From Wyeomyia smithii (lineage: Eukaryota; Arthropoda; Insecta; Diptera; Culicidae): a stretch of 64,000 nucleotides of DNA. Location: positions 192,494,498 to 192,558,497 of the forward strand of contig NC_073696.1 in NCBI RefSeq assembly GCF_029784165.1. The letters run 5' to 3'. Position 1 is the first letter of the stretch; each line of letters opens with the position of its first letter. Below the pieces are notes generated by a model. The model saw only the letters and a program-made list of their open reading frames with translations, ran no database searches and was not told the DNA's origin. The position numbers were made by a program, and so were the translations under genes. Of this stretch, positions 21,035 through 31,976 are shown one piece after another.

Positions 21035-23236
21035 ATGAGTTTTTCAAAAACAATAAAAAAAAGTGGATTGTTTTATTATCATCGGAAAAAACTTTTGTCG
21101 AAATGGGAAAAAGAAAACAAAGCTATAACTCCAATAGGTAATATTAGGGTGCTTAAATTCTTTCGCTATGTAAACATATTGTTACCTTACAGAAAATCAA
21201 TCATGCACTCAGATACCCAGAAATGTGCAGGTCAAAAGAAAATTTGAACCGGGTGCAAGCCGTGAATTTCTGATAGAAGAAGATATACTTCAAAACCACG
21301 ACAGTGATGTCGATGAATGTTGGGGCAGTGATGATGAATCATTCGATGAGTTAAACTCATCATTCGAAAATAAAAAGAACTGTGATGTACTGGATCGCAT
21401 GGATTTGAGTGAATGCTGCAGATATTGGGTTCTCAGAACTAACCAGTCTCATGAATCTATAAATCTCATTATGGAAATAATAAGAAGAAAAACTGATGGA
21501 AAAAGATTGCCTCGCTCAGCAAGAACTTTAATGAAAACATCTCGTCAAGCAACTTCCGAAATTATTGAAACTGCTGGTGGACAGTATTGGTTTAGAGGTA
21601 TAAAACGGTGTTTGGGCGATTTTTTTCGGTAAGATCCTTTTGTTTTGCTTTATTTAACAAGCCTTCAAATTTTTCATTCACAGATTCACAGATCGGTCAT
21701 TAAATATTTCAATTCGCATTAACATTGCTGGGATTCCGATTTTCAAAAGCAGTAAACTACAATTTTGGCCTATCTTGTTTAATATTGTTGAAATGCCTGA
21801 AGTTGCACCGATGCCAATTGCTATATTTTATGGTAAAACCAAACCAACCAGCCTTGATGAATTTCTAAAACCAATCGAAGAACTGATTGATGTGCTGAAT
21901 AATGGCTTTTCAATCAACACTTACAAGATTATCGTTACGTTAAAATGTTTCATCTGTGATAGTCCCGCACGCGCGTTTCTCAAAGGTATATTCTCGTTGA
22001 ATGTTTTTCGATAGTTGAAATAAACTTTAAAATAATATTATTCCAGGTGTTGCTAATGTTAATTCCAAAAATGGTTGTCTGAAGTGTGAGGGTGAAGGGG
22101 AGTACTCACATGATTCACGGACTGTTGTTTTTACGTCTACGAATAGTGCTAAACGGACAGATGAAAAGTTTAGGCAAAATGCTTACAACCACCATCAAAA
22201 AGCCACCACACCTTTGGTAAAACTACCGAACCTAAATCTAATTGAAGACATTGTCGTTAAAGATCGGTTGCACCTAATTGATCTTGGCGTCATGAAACGT
22301 TTACTACTTGGGTGGAGAGATGGAACATTAGGTTATGCAACAAAATTATCTTCGCAACAAACTGATGAAATTTCAAAGATATTAGCTGGTATTCGATTGC
22401 CCTCTGAAATCCATCGTAAACTACGTGGATTGGAATACTTGTCGTATTGGAAAGGCTCAGAGTTTAGTAGTTTTTTACATTACGCAAGTATTGTGACACT
22501 TAAAGACTTTCTACCATCCGATGCCTATAAACACTTTCTACTATTCTTTTGCTCGGTTACTATGCTATCTTCAAATATTTACAAATCCAACTGGCATGTT
22601 GCTAGAAAGATGTTGAAGGAATTTGTCATTGAGTTCATGGAACTCTATGGAGAACAGTATTTGACTAGCAACGTACACAATCTGCTACATATTGTAGATG
22701 AAGTTGAGCGTTTTGGACCGTTGAAAACATTTTCAGCATATCCGTTTAAAAATGCTTTACAGCAAATAAAACACCTTCTTCGAAGCGGATGGAAAAGCCT
22801 CGAACAGGTCGTGAATAGGTTATCCGAAATTAATTCTACAGAATATTACACCTCTGAGAGAGCCAAGAAACAACAGCGAAGCTATCCTTCTGTCAGAGCC
22901 TGCCGAAGAAATGTAGTAGATGTAAATGAAAACTTTTTCTTAGATAATTCCGATAGAAACGGATGGTTTCTTACCCACAGAAACCAAATTGTACGCTTTG
23001 ATCATGTTTTGGAATCCTCTCAGCTGGAAATTTATGGAAAAATGGTGTCTTCGAAACAAGATTTCTTTACCTATCCATTTGATTCATCGTTTTTAAATAT
23101 TTATATAAGTCTTAAGAATAATTTATCTAAGACAAATTCGAAGATTAACTGCCAAGAAATTCAATCTAAATTAGTTGCAATGGAGTGGAATAATAGTTAC
23201 GTGTTCGTCCCATTAATTCATACAATACTTAATTAA
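21035..23236 (+). CDS. Transposase-like protein of the 5.6-kb element
   Basis: Exons 21035-21137, 21193-21628, 21684-21985 and 22047-23236 join in phase to 676 aa with no stop, and all introns are 55-61 bp GT-AG. An acidic Asp/Glu/Ser-rich stretch follows the basic N-terminus. CDSPARAFLKG (about 270-281) is followed by a Cys pair GCLKC (290-294) and a His-rich segment. RLHLIDLGVMK (about 354-364) follows, and the C-terminal third has VHNLLHIVDEVERFGPL (about 491-507) and FSAYPFKNALQQIKHLL. This order resembles the tnp2/DUF4218 pair of CACTA-type transposases as I remember them, but no catalytic triad was proven. Intactness suggests recent activity. The start could be downstream of 21035 if exon 1 is non-coding. 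Confidence 0.75.
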
Positions 23237-23306
23237 AGGAGTTTGCAAAACTTAATTTGGCTGTATTTTAAAAAACAAATATAATTAAATAAATAAGCAA
23301 TTATTA

Positions 23307-25175
23307 TTATTCAGCAAATTTAGATACCAAGTCAGTATGGTCTAAGGCATCTGATGAATCGACGACCGAACCGGCACTTGTTTCAGTCTCGGACTCACTG
23401 CAACGCTGGGCCGATTTATCAGCCCATACTTGCAGCCCGCTTGTTGCAGCATCGTTTGGCCCCGGAGCTGATTCTATCTCCAAAACTTGGTTGTCTGGTT
23501 TATCAAGTTTTCCTTGCTGGCCTGAAATAGCATCGTTTGGCGCAAGAACTGATTCTCGATCCACCACTTGATTGTTAGTCGTTTTTCTTCTAACATGTCT
23601 GGTTCCTCTGCGTTCCCCTGTAGCGACCAGACGTTTAAGGGAGTTCTTCAGCTTTTTCATGAAAAAGCTGGCCAACTTCTGTTGGGTGACTACTTCCTAA
23701 TCGTCACTTCCTGTCTCTTGGAACAGCTGCAAAATGTTACGATTTGGCATGATTGCCAGTTTTGGTCCTAAACGGCTGGCTCCAGTCCAGGTGCATTGCG
23801 TTTGCATTTTTTTGCTGATCAGCATGTCAAGAACGCCGAACATGCGACTTTCCGCACAGTCGCCGGTACAATTCACTCGCAACCATTTAACCTATCGGAT
23901 AAAATATAATGAAGGTACAGATTTTTTGTTTTGTTTATTTTATAATGGTTTAGATTAGGAGAAATATCGTTGTTTATGGTGGAAAGCTCTGCCCAACTGT
24001 AACTATTACTTGACTGTTTTGCTATCAACATAACTGTTTTTGTTAGGAAGTTTTTAAGACAGGCCATGATCATGAACAAGAACAAACTGGGGTAGCGAAC
24101 GGCTACGGTAGTGGTTTTCTTCGGCAGGTTTTCTGCAGCAATTTTATGCAGAAACTTGCCGAAAAAAACCACTACCGTAGCCGCTCGCTACCCTACTTAA
24201 AAAAAAACAATGAATAAACGCGGTGGCAGATTGCAAACAACCGCAAACAACGATACTGGTAGTTATCTCTTACCATCTTCGATCTGTAGTTGTTATCCGC
24301 CAACTGAAGCTCCAGATCAGTGAGTTCTTCCTCTCGTTCAATAGGATTGAAGTAGAATGCTGGAGGTTCTTCAAAAGTCGTTGTCCTGGAGTTTAGGTTC
24401 CGTAAGGCATCAAGAATGTATTCGTTCTGCGTAGCGATGTCTGCTGTCCGCTTCTCCAAAAGATCCAACCGATGATTTATTTGGCTGAAAAATTCTCTTA
24501 ATAATGCCTGTGTTGTGGTATCTGTCAGCACATTCGGGTCCGGCATAGCTTCGTAAGTCACATATACGCATTCTTCGGGTGGCTCATTGATGCCTTCTGA
24601 AGTCCTGATGGTGTGACACAGTGAGCTACCGCCGCGTGGTTTTTTGATTCAGTCGGTTCTACTTGTAAGGGTGCTGCTGGTGGTTGTTTTGTTCTGGGTG
24701 ATAGTTGTAGCAGAGAAGAAAAAGAATCTGGATTTTGAGACGGTGGAGACGAAGGCATGTGTTTTCCACTGCCGTTGTCTAGTACCAACAAGTTTTGGAA
24801 GCTATTTAGTCCCTTGCTACTAGCCTTTTTCTTCCGTTGGGTTACACACTGAATGTCTGACGAGGATTCACCAGACAATTCAGCCGACAATCCCATCGCC
24901 ACATCATAAGACGCTAGGTTACTTCGCTTCACCGTACATTTATACTTGAGCCACACTTTTTTGGGCGAGATACTCTCATCCCTGAGCATTTTGTTCAAAT
25001 CCTGGGTTCTCTTAACGTTAGGCCACAGCATGATGCTGCCGGTTTTGGAGGTCCGTATCCATTTTTCAGGCACCACTGAGAGTTCTCTACGTCCCAAAGC
25101 GTTGGTCGTTTCGACTACGGCAAACGGCATATCTATTGACCGAAGAAGTTTTGATCGATTTTCAACATTTATCAT
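23307..25175 (-). pseudogene. Second gene of the 5.6-kb element (DUF4806-like)
   Basis: Minus strand, convergent with the transposase (70 bp between stops). Part 1 (25175 to about 24600; likely start at ATG 25175 or the Met of MPFAVVETTN) reads FAVVETTNALGRRELSVVPE and later KKVWLKYKCTVKR, a pattern common in mosquito repeat-associated proteins. Part 2, in another frame (about 24640-24274), has a coiled-coil-like FFSQINHRLDLLEKRTADI. A clean donor at 24274/24273 joins in phase to an acceptor before 23891. Part 3 reads WLRVNCTGDCAESRMFGVLD and IMPNRNILQLFQ, DUF4806-like. An in-frame TAG at 23697-23699 interrupts part 3; reading continues to 23307. Role unknown. The frame change may be a frameshift or an intron I missed. 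Confidence 0.65.
24089..24193. repeat. Near-perfect hairpin inside the second gene's intron
   Basis: Arms of about 48 bp (24089-24137 and 24147-24193) pair almost perfectly: GGGTAGCGAACGGCTACGG on the left against CCGTAGCCGCTCGCTACCC on the right. The loop is about 9 nt. It sits in the 382-bp intron between 24274 and 23891. It could be a very small foldback element or a structured intron RNA. No flanking duplication was identified. Confidence 0.8.
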
Positions 25176-25289
25176 ATTTTGTATATAGTGCTTACCAGAA
25201 TAATTTTCAATTCACTTTTGGAACGAAAATAATGCGCACACAACCTTTTTGTTCACAACAACGTTCACAACCTTTTTCAATCACATTAC

Positions 25290-26035
25290 AAGCGAACTGC
25301 AGCGAAATCAAAACAAACTAGAGAACTGTCAGACGTAAGTTCACATCGCGCTGCGTGTGTACTTTTGCTGAACTTGAAAGTTCTAAAAAAGTTCCGCGTC
25401 AGCCTTTTCTGAACTTCCGAGTTCACATAAAGTTCCGCGTGTACTTTATCTGAACTTCCAAGCTGAAAGAGAGACCCGGTGTGTTCCTCGAGCATGTAGG
25501 TAATGACGAGAAATCAGCACATCGAGTAAAATCGATGCTGGCGTCATATAGCGAGAACGGAGCAGTGGTATGGATCTAGGCTTCAAAGGGGGAGGACTTG
25601 AGTTCGAAGCTTGTGTGGTGAGTGGTAAGTTGCAAAAATATCTTAAAATTTAATAAAAAATAAACCAGGCATTATTGTTCTGATCTAGAATTTCTCCAGT
25701 ACATATGCTTATCATGGGATAATATCAACATTAATAATGATACGTTAGGTGAGGTTAGGGAAACAAGAAATTGAAAAAAAATATTTTGAATTTTTTGAAG
25801 TTTTGTTTTCAAGCTGAATAGCGTTCTATGCAGCGCCCTAACCGAACTAAATGTGAACTTTCTAGTTCGGTTTAGAAGCTGCTTTGCATGCTACTCGAAG
25901 TTTATTCATCAAATGCGAACTTGAAAGTTCGGTTAGTTACTTAAAAATCGAGCTGAATAGAATTCTATTCATGATCGTTAGTTTGGCTGATTAGGCTGTG
26001 AAATCTACTTTTATCCGAACTTTTGGTTACTTGGG
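25290..26035 (+). repeat. Right subterminal GAAGTTC repeat zone
   Basis: About ten or more AAGTTC/GAACTT motifs occur here, including GAACTTGAAAGTTC, GAGTTCACATAAAGTTCCGCG and GAACTTGAAAGTTCGG. It ends in TTATCCGAACTTTTGG and the terminal GGTTACTTGGG. It mirrors the left zone in motif content but lacks the 129-bp tandem duplication. The motifs are interrupted by a motif-free stretch at about 25500-25830. Confidence 0.75.
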
Positions 26036-26378
26036 TTGACATCTCTAGAGAATAAGTATTGAAAAAGTGGATTTTCCCATATAAAATCGTATGGAAACTT
26101 TTAAAATCGGGCGTTTCACCGATCGATCTGAAAAATTACACAGTTGTTATGGGACCCATAAGGAACACGAATAGTGCATGGGAGCTAACATTTATTTTTT
26201 GTCCCACCCTAGTGCGTATGTGGTGGTCCAGCCTGTGCGTTCAGCTTGCATTCGCATTGCCAGCACACACACTAACATGCGTTAGTTCCACTTTCACTCA
26301 ACAGGCTACGCTGCCAAAACTGTCGCTCAATCTCAGGCAGAGTTCCCAGTCTTCTTGATATGATGTTTTTGCTTCTGT

Positions 26379-26851
26379 GCTAGTAGATGTAACATTTAAT
26401 ATCTAAGTGGAATATTTTTGCGTTTCACTTCACAGCACAAAATCAAGTGCCTTACACTTCGGTTTGCCATGTAATGCATACCAAAATCAATATTTTTACA
26501 CACATATTTCAATGGCAGAAAGTGTCAAATGCCAAAACACGTCAAAATACCGTGAATCCCATTAAAAATCGATATGGGTCGACCTGTTAAAACGATTGGG
26601 TTGGTTTATTGGTATTCATGTGTAAATAGCATTTGGTATATGAGCGTGTGATTTTTTTTCAGTGTATTTATTTTTGCAATGACCGTATTTATCTAGGGGC
26701 TAGATAGATTTTATTTTTTTTTTAATATTTCAGTATTATTATTTATACACACTTAGATTTTATAGCCGAGAACTCAACAGCTGATAAATTCAGCGAAATG
26801 TTTTGAAAGTTTTCGGTGGAATTTTTAAGAACTTCGGTAAATGAAATGTCA
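26379..26851. other. Repeat-derived spacer with MITE end
   Basis: No gene. Bases about 26540-26667 (ACCGTGAATCCCATTAAAAA through a terminal TTTTTTTTCAGTGTA) match about 32385-32507, so they are two copies of the right half of one MITE family. A matching left end beginning TACACTGAAAA could not be found next to either copy. A CTAGGGGCTAGA fragment lies at about 26694. Confidence 0.5.
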
Positions 26852-27177
26852 ATTGGGTTCTTTAGCTATATCAGTTTTTTATATCATCTGAAAGATCTGC
26901 GTTTTCTAAGTAAAACGTGATTTAAAAAAAAAATCTATCGTTGTCCTTTGCTTTTTTAAACACGATTTAAAACTGCTCGAAATCTGCTCTAAATCACTAC
27001 AATGACAGCCCATATACCAACTGTCATAGTAGCGATTTAGAGCGAGTTTTTATTCTTCATTTAAAAATCGAAGGTTAATGATATAATATTTTAAAAAATC
27101 ATGTTTTGCTCAGAGAATTACACTCTTTCAGATGATATATAAAAATCGAAAATCCGTGAATAGCTAAACAACCCAAT
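26852..27177. mobile_element. Palindromic MITE (TTGGGTT family)
   Basis: Starts ATTGGGTTCTTTAGCTAT and ends ATAGCTAAACAACCCAAT. The arms pair over most of the length, including ATATCATCTGAAAGA near the ends, CGATTT..AGAGC in the middle, and CATATACCAACTGTCAT near the centre. Related internal halves occur at about 42947-43190 and 40860-41005. No coding sequence and no confident target duplication were found. Confidence 0.8.
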
Positions 27178-27320
27178 ACTTGCTGGTTTACGGTAAATCG
27201 ATATATTTGCTGAGAGTTCGTCGAAATATATTGCTAACATTTGCTAAAAACTTCGCCGAGCTCAATCAGCTGTTAGGAAGTTTGCCGAGATAAATGAGGT
27301 GTGTACGATATTTGACGATA

Positions 27321-27708
27321 TACACTGAATTCCTGCGCGATTGATGCGTCCACGCAAACAAAGATAATTTCGTAATTTCGAGCGAATAGCGTCGTTTTGA
27401 AAAAAAATCCTTCGTTACGTGATATATGTGTTTGTGTGTGTATGTATATGTGTGTATGTGTGTGTAAGTGTATGTGTATGTATGTGTGTGTATGTGTATA
27501 TATGATTGAATGTGTGTGTGCGTGTATGTGTGCGCGTGTGTGTATGTGTGTGAGTGTATGTGTTATATCTTGGTTCAAATAGAAGTGTTTTCCGTATCAA
27601 AAATCGCGTAATTTCAAGAAAATCGCGTAATTTCGAGAAAATCGCGTAAAAAATCGTGTAAAATAAACCGCGTAAAAAAGTCGCTCAAAAAGAATTCAGT
27701 GTATTTCG
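27321..27708. mobile_element. MITE with CACTGAATTC ends and internal satellites
   Basis: Inverted ends CACTGAATTC (from 27326) and GAATTCAGTG (ending about 27701) are both bordered by TA, suggesting a TA-targeting MITE. Inside are a long TG/TATG microsatellite (about 27424-27562) and a minisatellite of AAAATCGCGTAATTTCGAG-like units (about 27594-27695). No coding sequence; the long open frames here are microsatellite translations. Confidence 0.65.
27424..27562 (+). repeat. TG/TATG microsatellite
   Basis: Roughly 140 bp of alternating TG with interspersed TATG, CGTG and ATATG. It produces spurious His/Thr-rich or Cys/Val-rich open frames on both strands. Confidence 0.95.
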
Positions 27709-28119
27709 ATTTGTATCATTTATTTACCATACCATTTGTAAATGCGTTTTTGATGTGACCGCAGACAGGCGTCCAAGCTGAGTTCCAAACTTGTGTAAAG
27801 TTTTTTGTAGTAGCGATCCGTAACCAGATAGCGCTACCAGTACCGCCAGCCTCGTACACCAGCGAAAAAAAAATTATTGTAGCGATAAGGTCACCAGGCA
27901 GCGCTAGTGTACAAGTGATTTATAACGCAATTTACTTTGAAGATTTACACGGAAATTTTGATCAATATTGTCCTTGCTTGGACGTCTGTCTGTGGTACCT
28001 CTCTTTATACGTTGCTTGGAACAGAAACGGGTCAATAAAAATTTTCCTTAGCACAGGAAAATCACTTTTACTTAGAAGAAGTTCAGGATGTAATCCTTGG
28101 AACAGGAAAACAACTGAGT

Positions 28120-28365
28120 CTTAGGGGCAAGACACTATTGATATATTGCGGAATGTTTCCAATATCCAATATTAAAAAGTATTTACCGTTCCATTTTCGG
28201 GTACCCCACTATCTATATCATAGCTCATTGACAATACATCAAGCGTTACATTATCGTTGGAGGATATCAATTGACAGATAAACGATAAAAATCAAAATAT
28301 ATCAACCAATATCGTGCAATATTATGAAAATATTTTTCATGAAAATAACGGTGTCTAGCCCCTAG
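28120..28365. mobile_element. MITE, CTAGGGGCTAGACAC family, copy A
   Basis: Begins CTTAGGGGCAAGACACTATT and ends GGTGTCTAGCCCCTAG. It matches the element at 42794-43212 over both halves (TTTCCAATAT, CATCAAGCGTTACATTATCG), but without that copy's inner insertion. Flanks do not show an obvious duplication here. Two shorter fragments of the family occur at about 46450-46490 and 48845-48985. Confidence 0.75.
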
Positions 28366-30418
28366 CACACGAGTCTATTTATGTCGAATTCGTTTTTACG
28401 GCAGGACTATACCGTTTCGGACTACACTTTGCAGCTGAAAAAAAAACACTTTCCGAGCAGTTGCAATGGTGTGTGTAATACCAGAGGTAGCTGTCACTTA
28501 TGTTTTGGTCATCGCCATTGTCTTTTTATCGCGTACGAAAAATTTGCCAATTTACTGAAAAATGACAAAATAACAAAATAAAATAAATAATATCCAACCT
28601 GATGTTTGACACGCGAAGAACGATAATCAAAGCAAACCGATTTTGACACATTTTTTTTTTTATTTTGACACATACTTGTGAATGTGTTGGTGTCTTTAAA
28701 ACTGCACTCTGTTTCTTTCGCGGACTGTCCAGGACAGAAAAAGGGTAGTCCGGGGTAGTCCAGAAAATGAAAAAAAAAAACAACTTTAGGACAAAGTGTA
28801 GTCCGCGGAGTAGCTACACCGCAAAAACGAAAACGACATTAGCAATACTCGGAGGGAGAGATATGCGAAGAGAATGTTGTAAGCCAAACGAACATGTCGA
28901 AATTCGAGCCAAACGAACAAGAAAGGTAAAACATTGAAAGGTATTGCAATCGGGTACAATAAAGGATATATTTAATTTCACACGTTTTTTATGTTTTATT
29001 ATTAAACAATGAATTGAGAATGCTCCAAAATTTCTCTATCACAGTGATTTTTACCCGGTGGTTCACAAACCTTTTGTATGATCAATAAAATAATGATCAA
29101 TTATGGTGAAAGAATATAAAATTAAAAATAAACATAAAACTTAACACCTTCACGGTTTTTGTGATGCACTTCATTATTTCCCAAGACTTCTATCGTCACC
29201 ATCAGTTATACGAGTCGAATGAAAGAGTAAGTCAACATAGCGCTTCGAGAAGAGATCTGGCACCTCTGACATGTGAAACCCAGTTGCTAAATTAGCGATT
29301 TTTTCATCGCTTATCTCTCTCTCTGAGTATCTCTACTGAAGACCTATAGACCAGAGGTTCCAAACCATTTTGGTTTCGCGGCCCCGTATGTATATTGTGT
29401 GATACGAGCCTAACATGTCTAACTTGTTGCATGGATTGATCAAACCCCTGGGCTAGACCCTGTGATAATTCAAATTTTGAAATTTAATTTGTTACAAATA
29501 TTCTAAAATTAAGCGGCAATGACAAACTTTGAGAACGAAAAACGTTTTTTATTTGTACTGGATTTTCGGGGATTCACAACTAACTTGTATGTGATAAAAA
29601 TTTATTTAATATTGCAGAAATTTGAATCGCATTCATTAATATGTACAAAGATTACTTAAGTGACTGTGTGATTAATGATTGATTTCGTTGCTAAGATAAT
29701 TTTGTTTTTGTTACAAAAACTCCAAATTTGCCTTATTTTGTTTCGAAGCAAGCACGCTTATAGCAAAAGATTAAAACGTTCAATACAGTTCTAAAATTTA
29801 AGCAGCATTTTAGGAACAAACATAATAGAGGCAACGAGCGCACTAGGATTCAACATTGCAGGGTAATCTTACAACGACATTGTTTGTTTTGCTTCTTTTC
29901 TGTGGCCGGTGCTTGGAATAAATATTAATATACGATTCGATTACTATTAAATCGTGTTCTACACGTTGCACTTTTTAGACTAGCTGTAAAGCTTCTGAGT
30001 TTCGTTCTTAAACACTGTTTACATTTTTGTGGCCTCCGCTTGCAAAAAGATTGATCTATTTTTCTAAACTAGATGGCATTGGATCGAACCGTGAGGAAAA
30101 TTGCTCAAAACTTAAAAATTATTCAAACATGAATTTAAAGAAATTATTTCCACCTGCCTTCTTATTCGTTTATCTTGGTCATTTTTGGACAGTTATGAAT
30201 CAAGGATCTCGAATTCTACGTCTGATTTGTTGATTTCTCTCAATGAGTTGATGACCATGTATCGTGAAAACATGATGTACAACTTACGGAACCAAACCAT
30301 CTGCGACCGATGAAGTCTCATTGCATTCTGAACTGCTCGACGTGATTGCCAATTCAGTACAGCCCTAGAAAAAAATTTCCAGTTAAATCATTTAGCGGCT
30401 AATGCCCTTCAGAGCTAG
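28366..30418. other. Intergenic, no gene recognised
   Basis: AT-rich DNA downstream of PIG-L. Open frames are short and without motifs. PIG-L transcripts must terminate somewhere below 30418 on the minus strand; no single poly(A) signal stands out. Confidence 0.4.
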
Positions 30419-31268
30419 CTACCAGTTAGTAGAAAGCAACAGCGTAAGCGGTAAATCTAGTACCGATATATACTTTCGACAAATGTTGACCGTTTCCAAA
30501 GTTAACACTTTACATTCTGTAAATAAATAGTATATAGTATATTTTATTATAGCTTAATAGGTCATATGGAAAGAACTTACTGTATGGAATCAATCCGGAC
30601 AAGCAAAGTGATGCTGTAGCATAGTATATTGCACTATGATTCGGATGCCCGCTGATACCGTCTTTGTCAAAAGTAACCATAAGATCAATTTCTAGCGATT
30701 CCAAATACTTGAGAATTTGGTTCGCAATAGTTACCGCTTTCCATTCCAAAGCAGGATCATCTCGCAGGTGGGTAGCGTTTAGTAATGTGATATCTTCCGG
30801 CTTTATTCCTAAAGACTCGCAAGCATCCCACAGTTCCTGACGACGCTGATCTCCTCGCTGACCGTAGTTTCCCTCTGACAGACAGAGCAAAAATATACGA
30901 CAATTCCGACGACGAAGTTCAAGAATGGTCGGTCCAAAAAACATACATTCGTCATCGGGATGAGCTGTTACTAGCAATGCGCGGTTCGCGTGAGGAGGGA
31001 GACGACATTTGCGAAATAGCGTAAGCCATTGACTGCAGCGATGAAAGAGCAATTTGTACAGGACCAAGCATAATAACGTGTATGCAAAAACAACCAACAA
31101 TATATGATCCAGTGTTTCGCGCAAATAAATAACCAGTTGGTTACGAAAAAACTGATAATAAGACAGTAGTTCCTCCTGTTGTTCGACCACGGGGATGTAA
31201 GTATTTTGCACTATTTGATTGTTGAAAATAAATTCAGACTGCTCCAAAAGCGAAATGTTGTCCTTCAT
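30419..31268 (-). CDS. PIGL: PIG-L, N-acetylglucosaminyl-phosphatidylinositol de-N-acetylase
   Basis: Two exons on the minus strand, 31268-30581 and 30516-30419, give 261 aa (human PIGL 252 aa). The start is ATG at 31268; the frame is open a little further but with no earlier ATG after a TAG. A membrane segment (ILLVVFAYTLLCLVLYKLLF) precedes the catalytic domain. The zinc site motif AHPDDE occurs in LLVTAHPDDECMFFGP and the second site as GHPNHSA. LCLSEGNYGQRG and RRQELWDACESLGI are also typical. Exon 1 ends at a GTAAGT donor after LIPY; the 64-bp intron ends in TTTACAG and exon 2 reads KVLTLETVNICRKYISVLDL, matching the family's conserved C-terminus. The enzyme performs the second step of GPI-anchor synthesis on the cytosolic face of the ER. 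Confidence 0.95.
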
Positions 31269-31976
31269 TTCCCAAGTCCGCACATTTCCGGCTGCTTCGA
31301 ATGAAGCAGCTACTCGAAAACCAGACTACTTCTCAAACTGATGTTAGCGACAAAAATATCAACACAAAAAGTAACAATCCACTAAAACGAAACTAAAAAC
31401 GGAATAAATAAACTTAAACCGAGTCGAATGTCGTATTACAGTGTACAAAACGTATCATAAAACTGCTAAAAATTATCACACCGACTACGATATGATAAAA
31501 ATAGACAATTTTAATGGTATCAGTACAAGAAATATTTTCAACAGTACTTATTGGACTCACGGTTTGTTTACTTTACGTTTTCTTTTTTCTTATACGGAAG
31601 GGAGATGTCAAATCCGTCAACCGTTAGGGCGATGTTTTCTTCGACGAAATTGAATCTAAGGGTTGATAAAATATAGCGCCCCAGAAAATGAATGTTTTTA
31701 AAACTTCTGAGTCTATCAACCAGTTTAGAGAAAAGACATTCCCCAAATATCTAATGAAATTTTTACAGCTTCTGTGACAGCAAACTTGAGTCGGAGTAAG
31801 CGCCAAATTTTCAAATTTCATTTTTTATTTTGATCCACGAAAATAAATCTCGTGGTACGTCTGTTTGTCTGTGGTGGTACCATGCTTGTGGAGTGCTGAG
31901 GAGATACAATTTTTGTGCCAGCTTCTTGCCATTTAAAATGCGTTACAGCGTATACAGCGCATTACTTCCGACGTTA
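31269..31976. other. PIG-L upstream region
   Basis: Contains the PIG-L 5' UTR and promoter on the minus strand (just above 31268) and otherwise AT-rich sequence with no recognisable gene. Confidence 0.35.

Larger units (their letters stand above)
20472..26035 (+). mobile_element. Two-gene DNA transposon, possibly CACTA/EnSpm-like
   Basis: Length is 5564 bp. Termini match over about 20 bp with three differences: CCCAAGCAACCAGAAGTACG on the left and, on the minus strand, CCCAAGTAACCAAAAGTTCG on the right. TT flanks both ends (20470-20471, 26036-26037). Removing the element and one TT restores AGCCAACTTGACATCT, which pairs with AGATGTCTAGTTGGCT at 19980-19995 in the opposite arm of the host foldback, so the boundaries are firm. 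Contents: a left subterminal repeat zone, a spliced transposase gene (+), a convergent second gene (-), and a right subterminal zone. The superfamily is inferred only from protein motifs. Confidence 0.85.
19640..26378. mobile_element. Foldback element split by a two-gene transposon
   Basis: The ends are CAAAAACATC at 19647 and GATGTTTTTG ending at 26371, flanked by CTTCTGT at 19640-19646 and 26372-26378. The left arm (19647 to about 20170) pairs with a right arm in two pieces (about 20270-20471 and 26038-26371). Examples are GATCGATCGGTGAAACGCCC at about 19886 versus its complement near 26110, and the block around CTGATTGAATATCTGACG at about 20080 versus its complement near 20345. Without the inserted transposon the element is about 1.16 kb and almost wholly palindromic. 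No coding sequence of its own was found. Superfamily is unknown. Confidence 0.75.

Noticed and set aside
27273..27600. Open frames of 60-100 codons on both strands over the TG microsatellite
   Set aside because: They are translations of simple repeats (His/Thr or Cys/Val alternation) with no conserved content.
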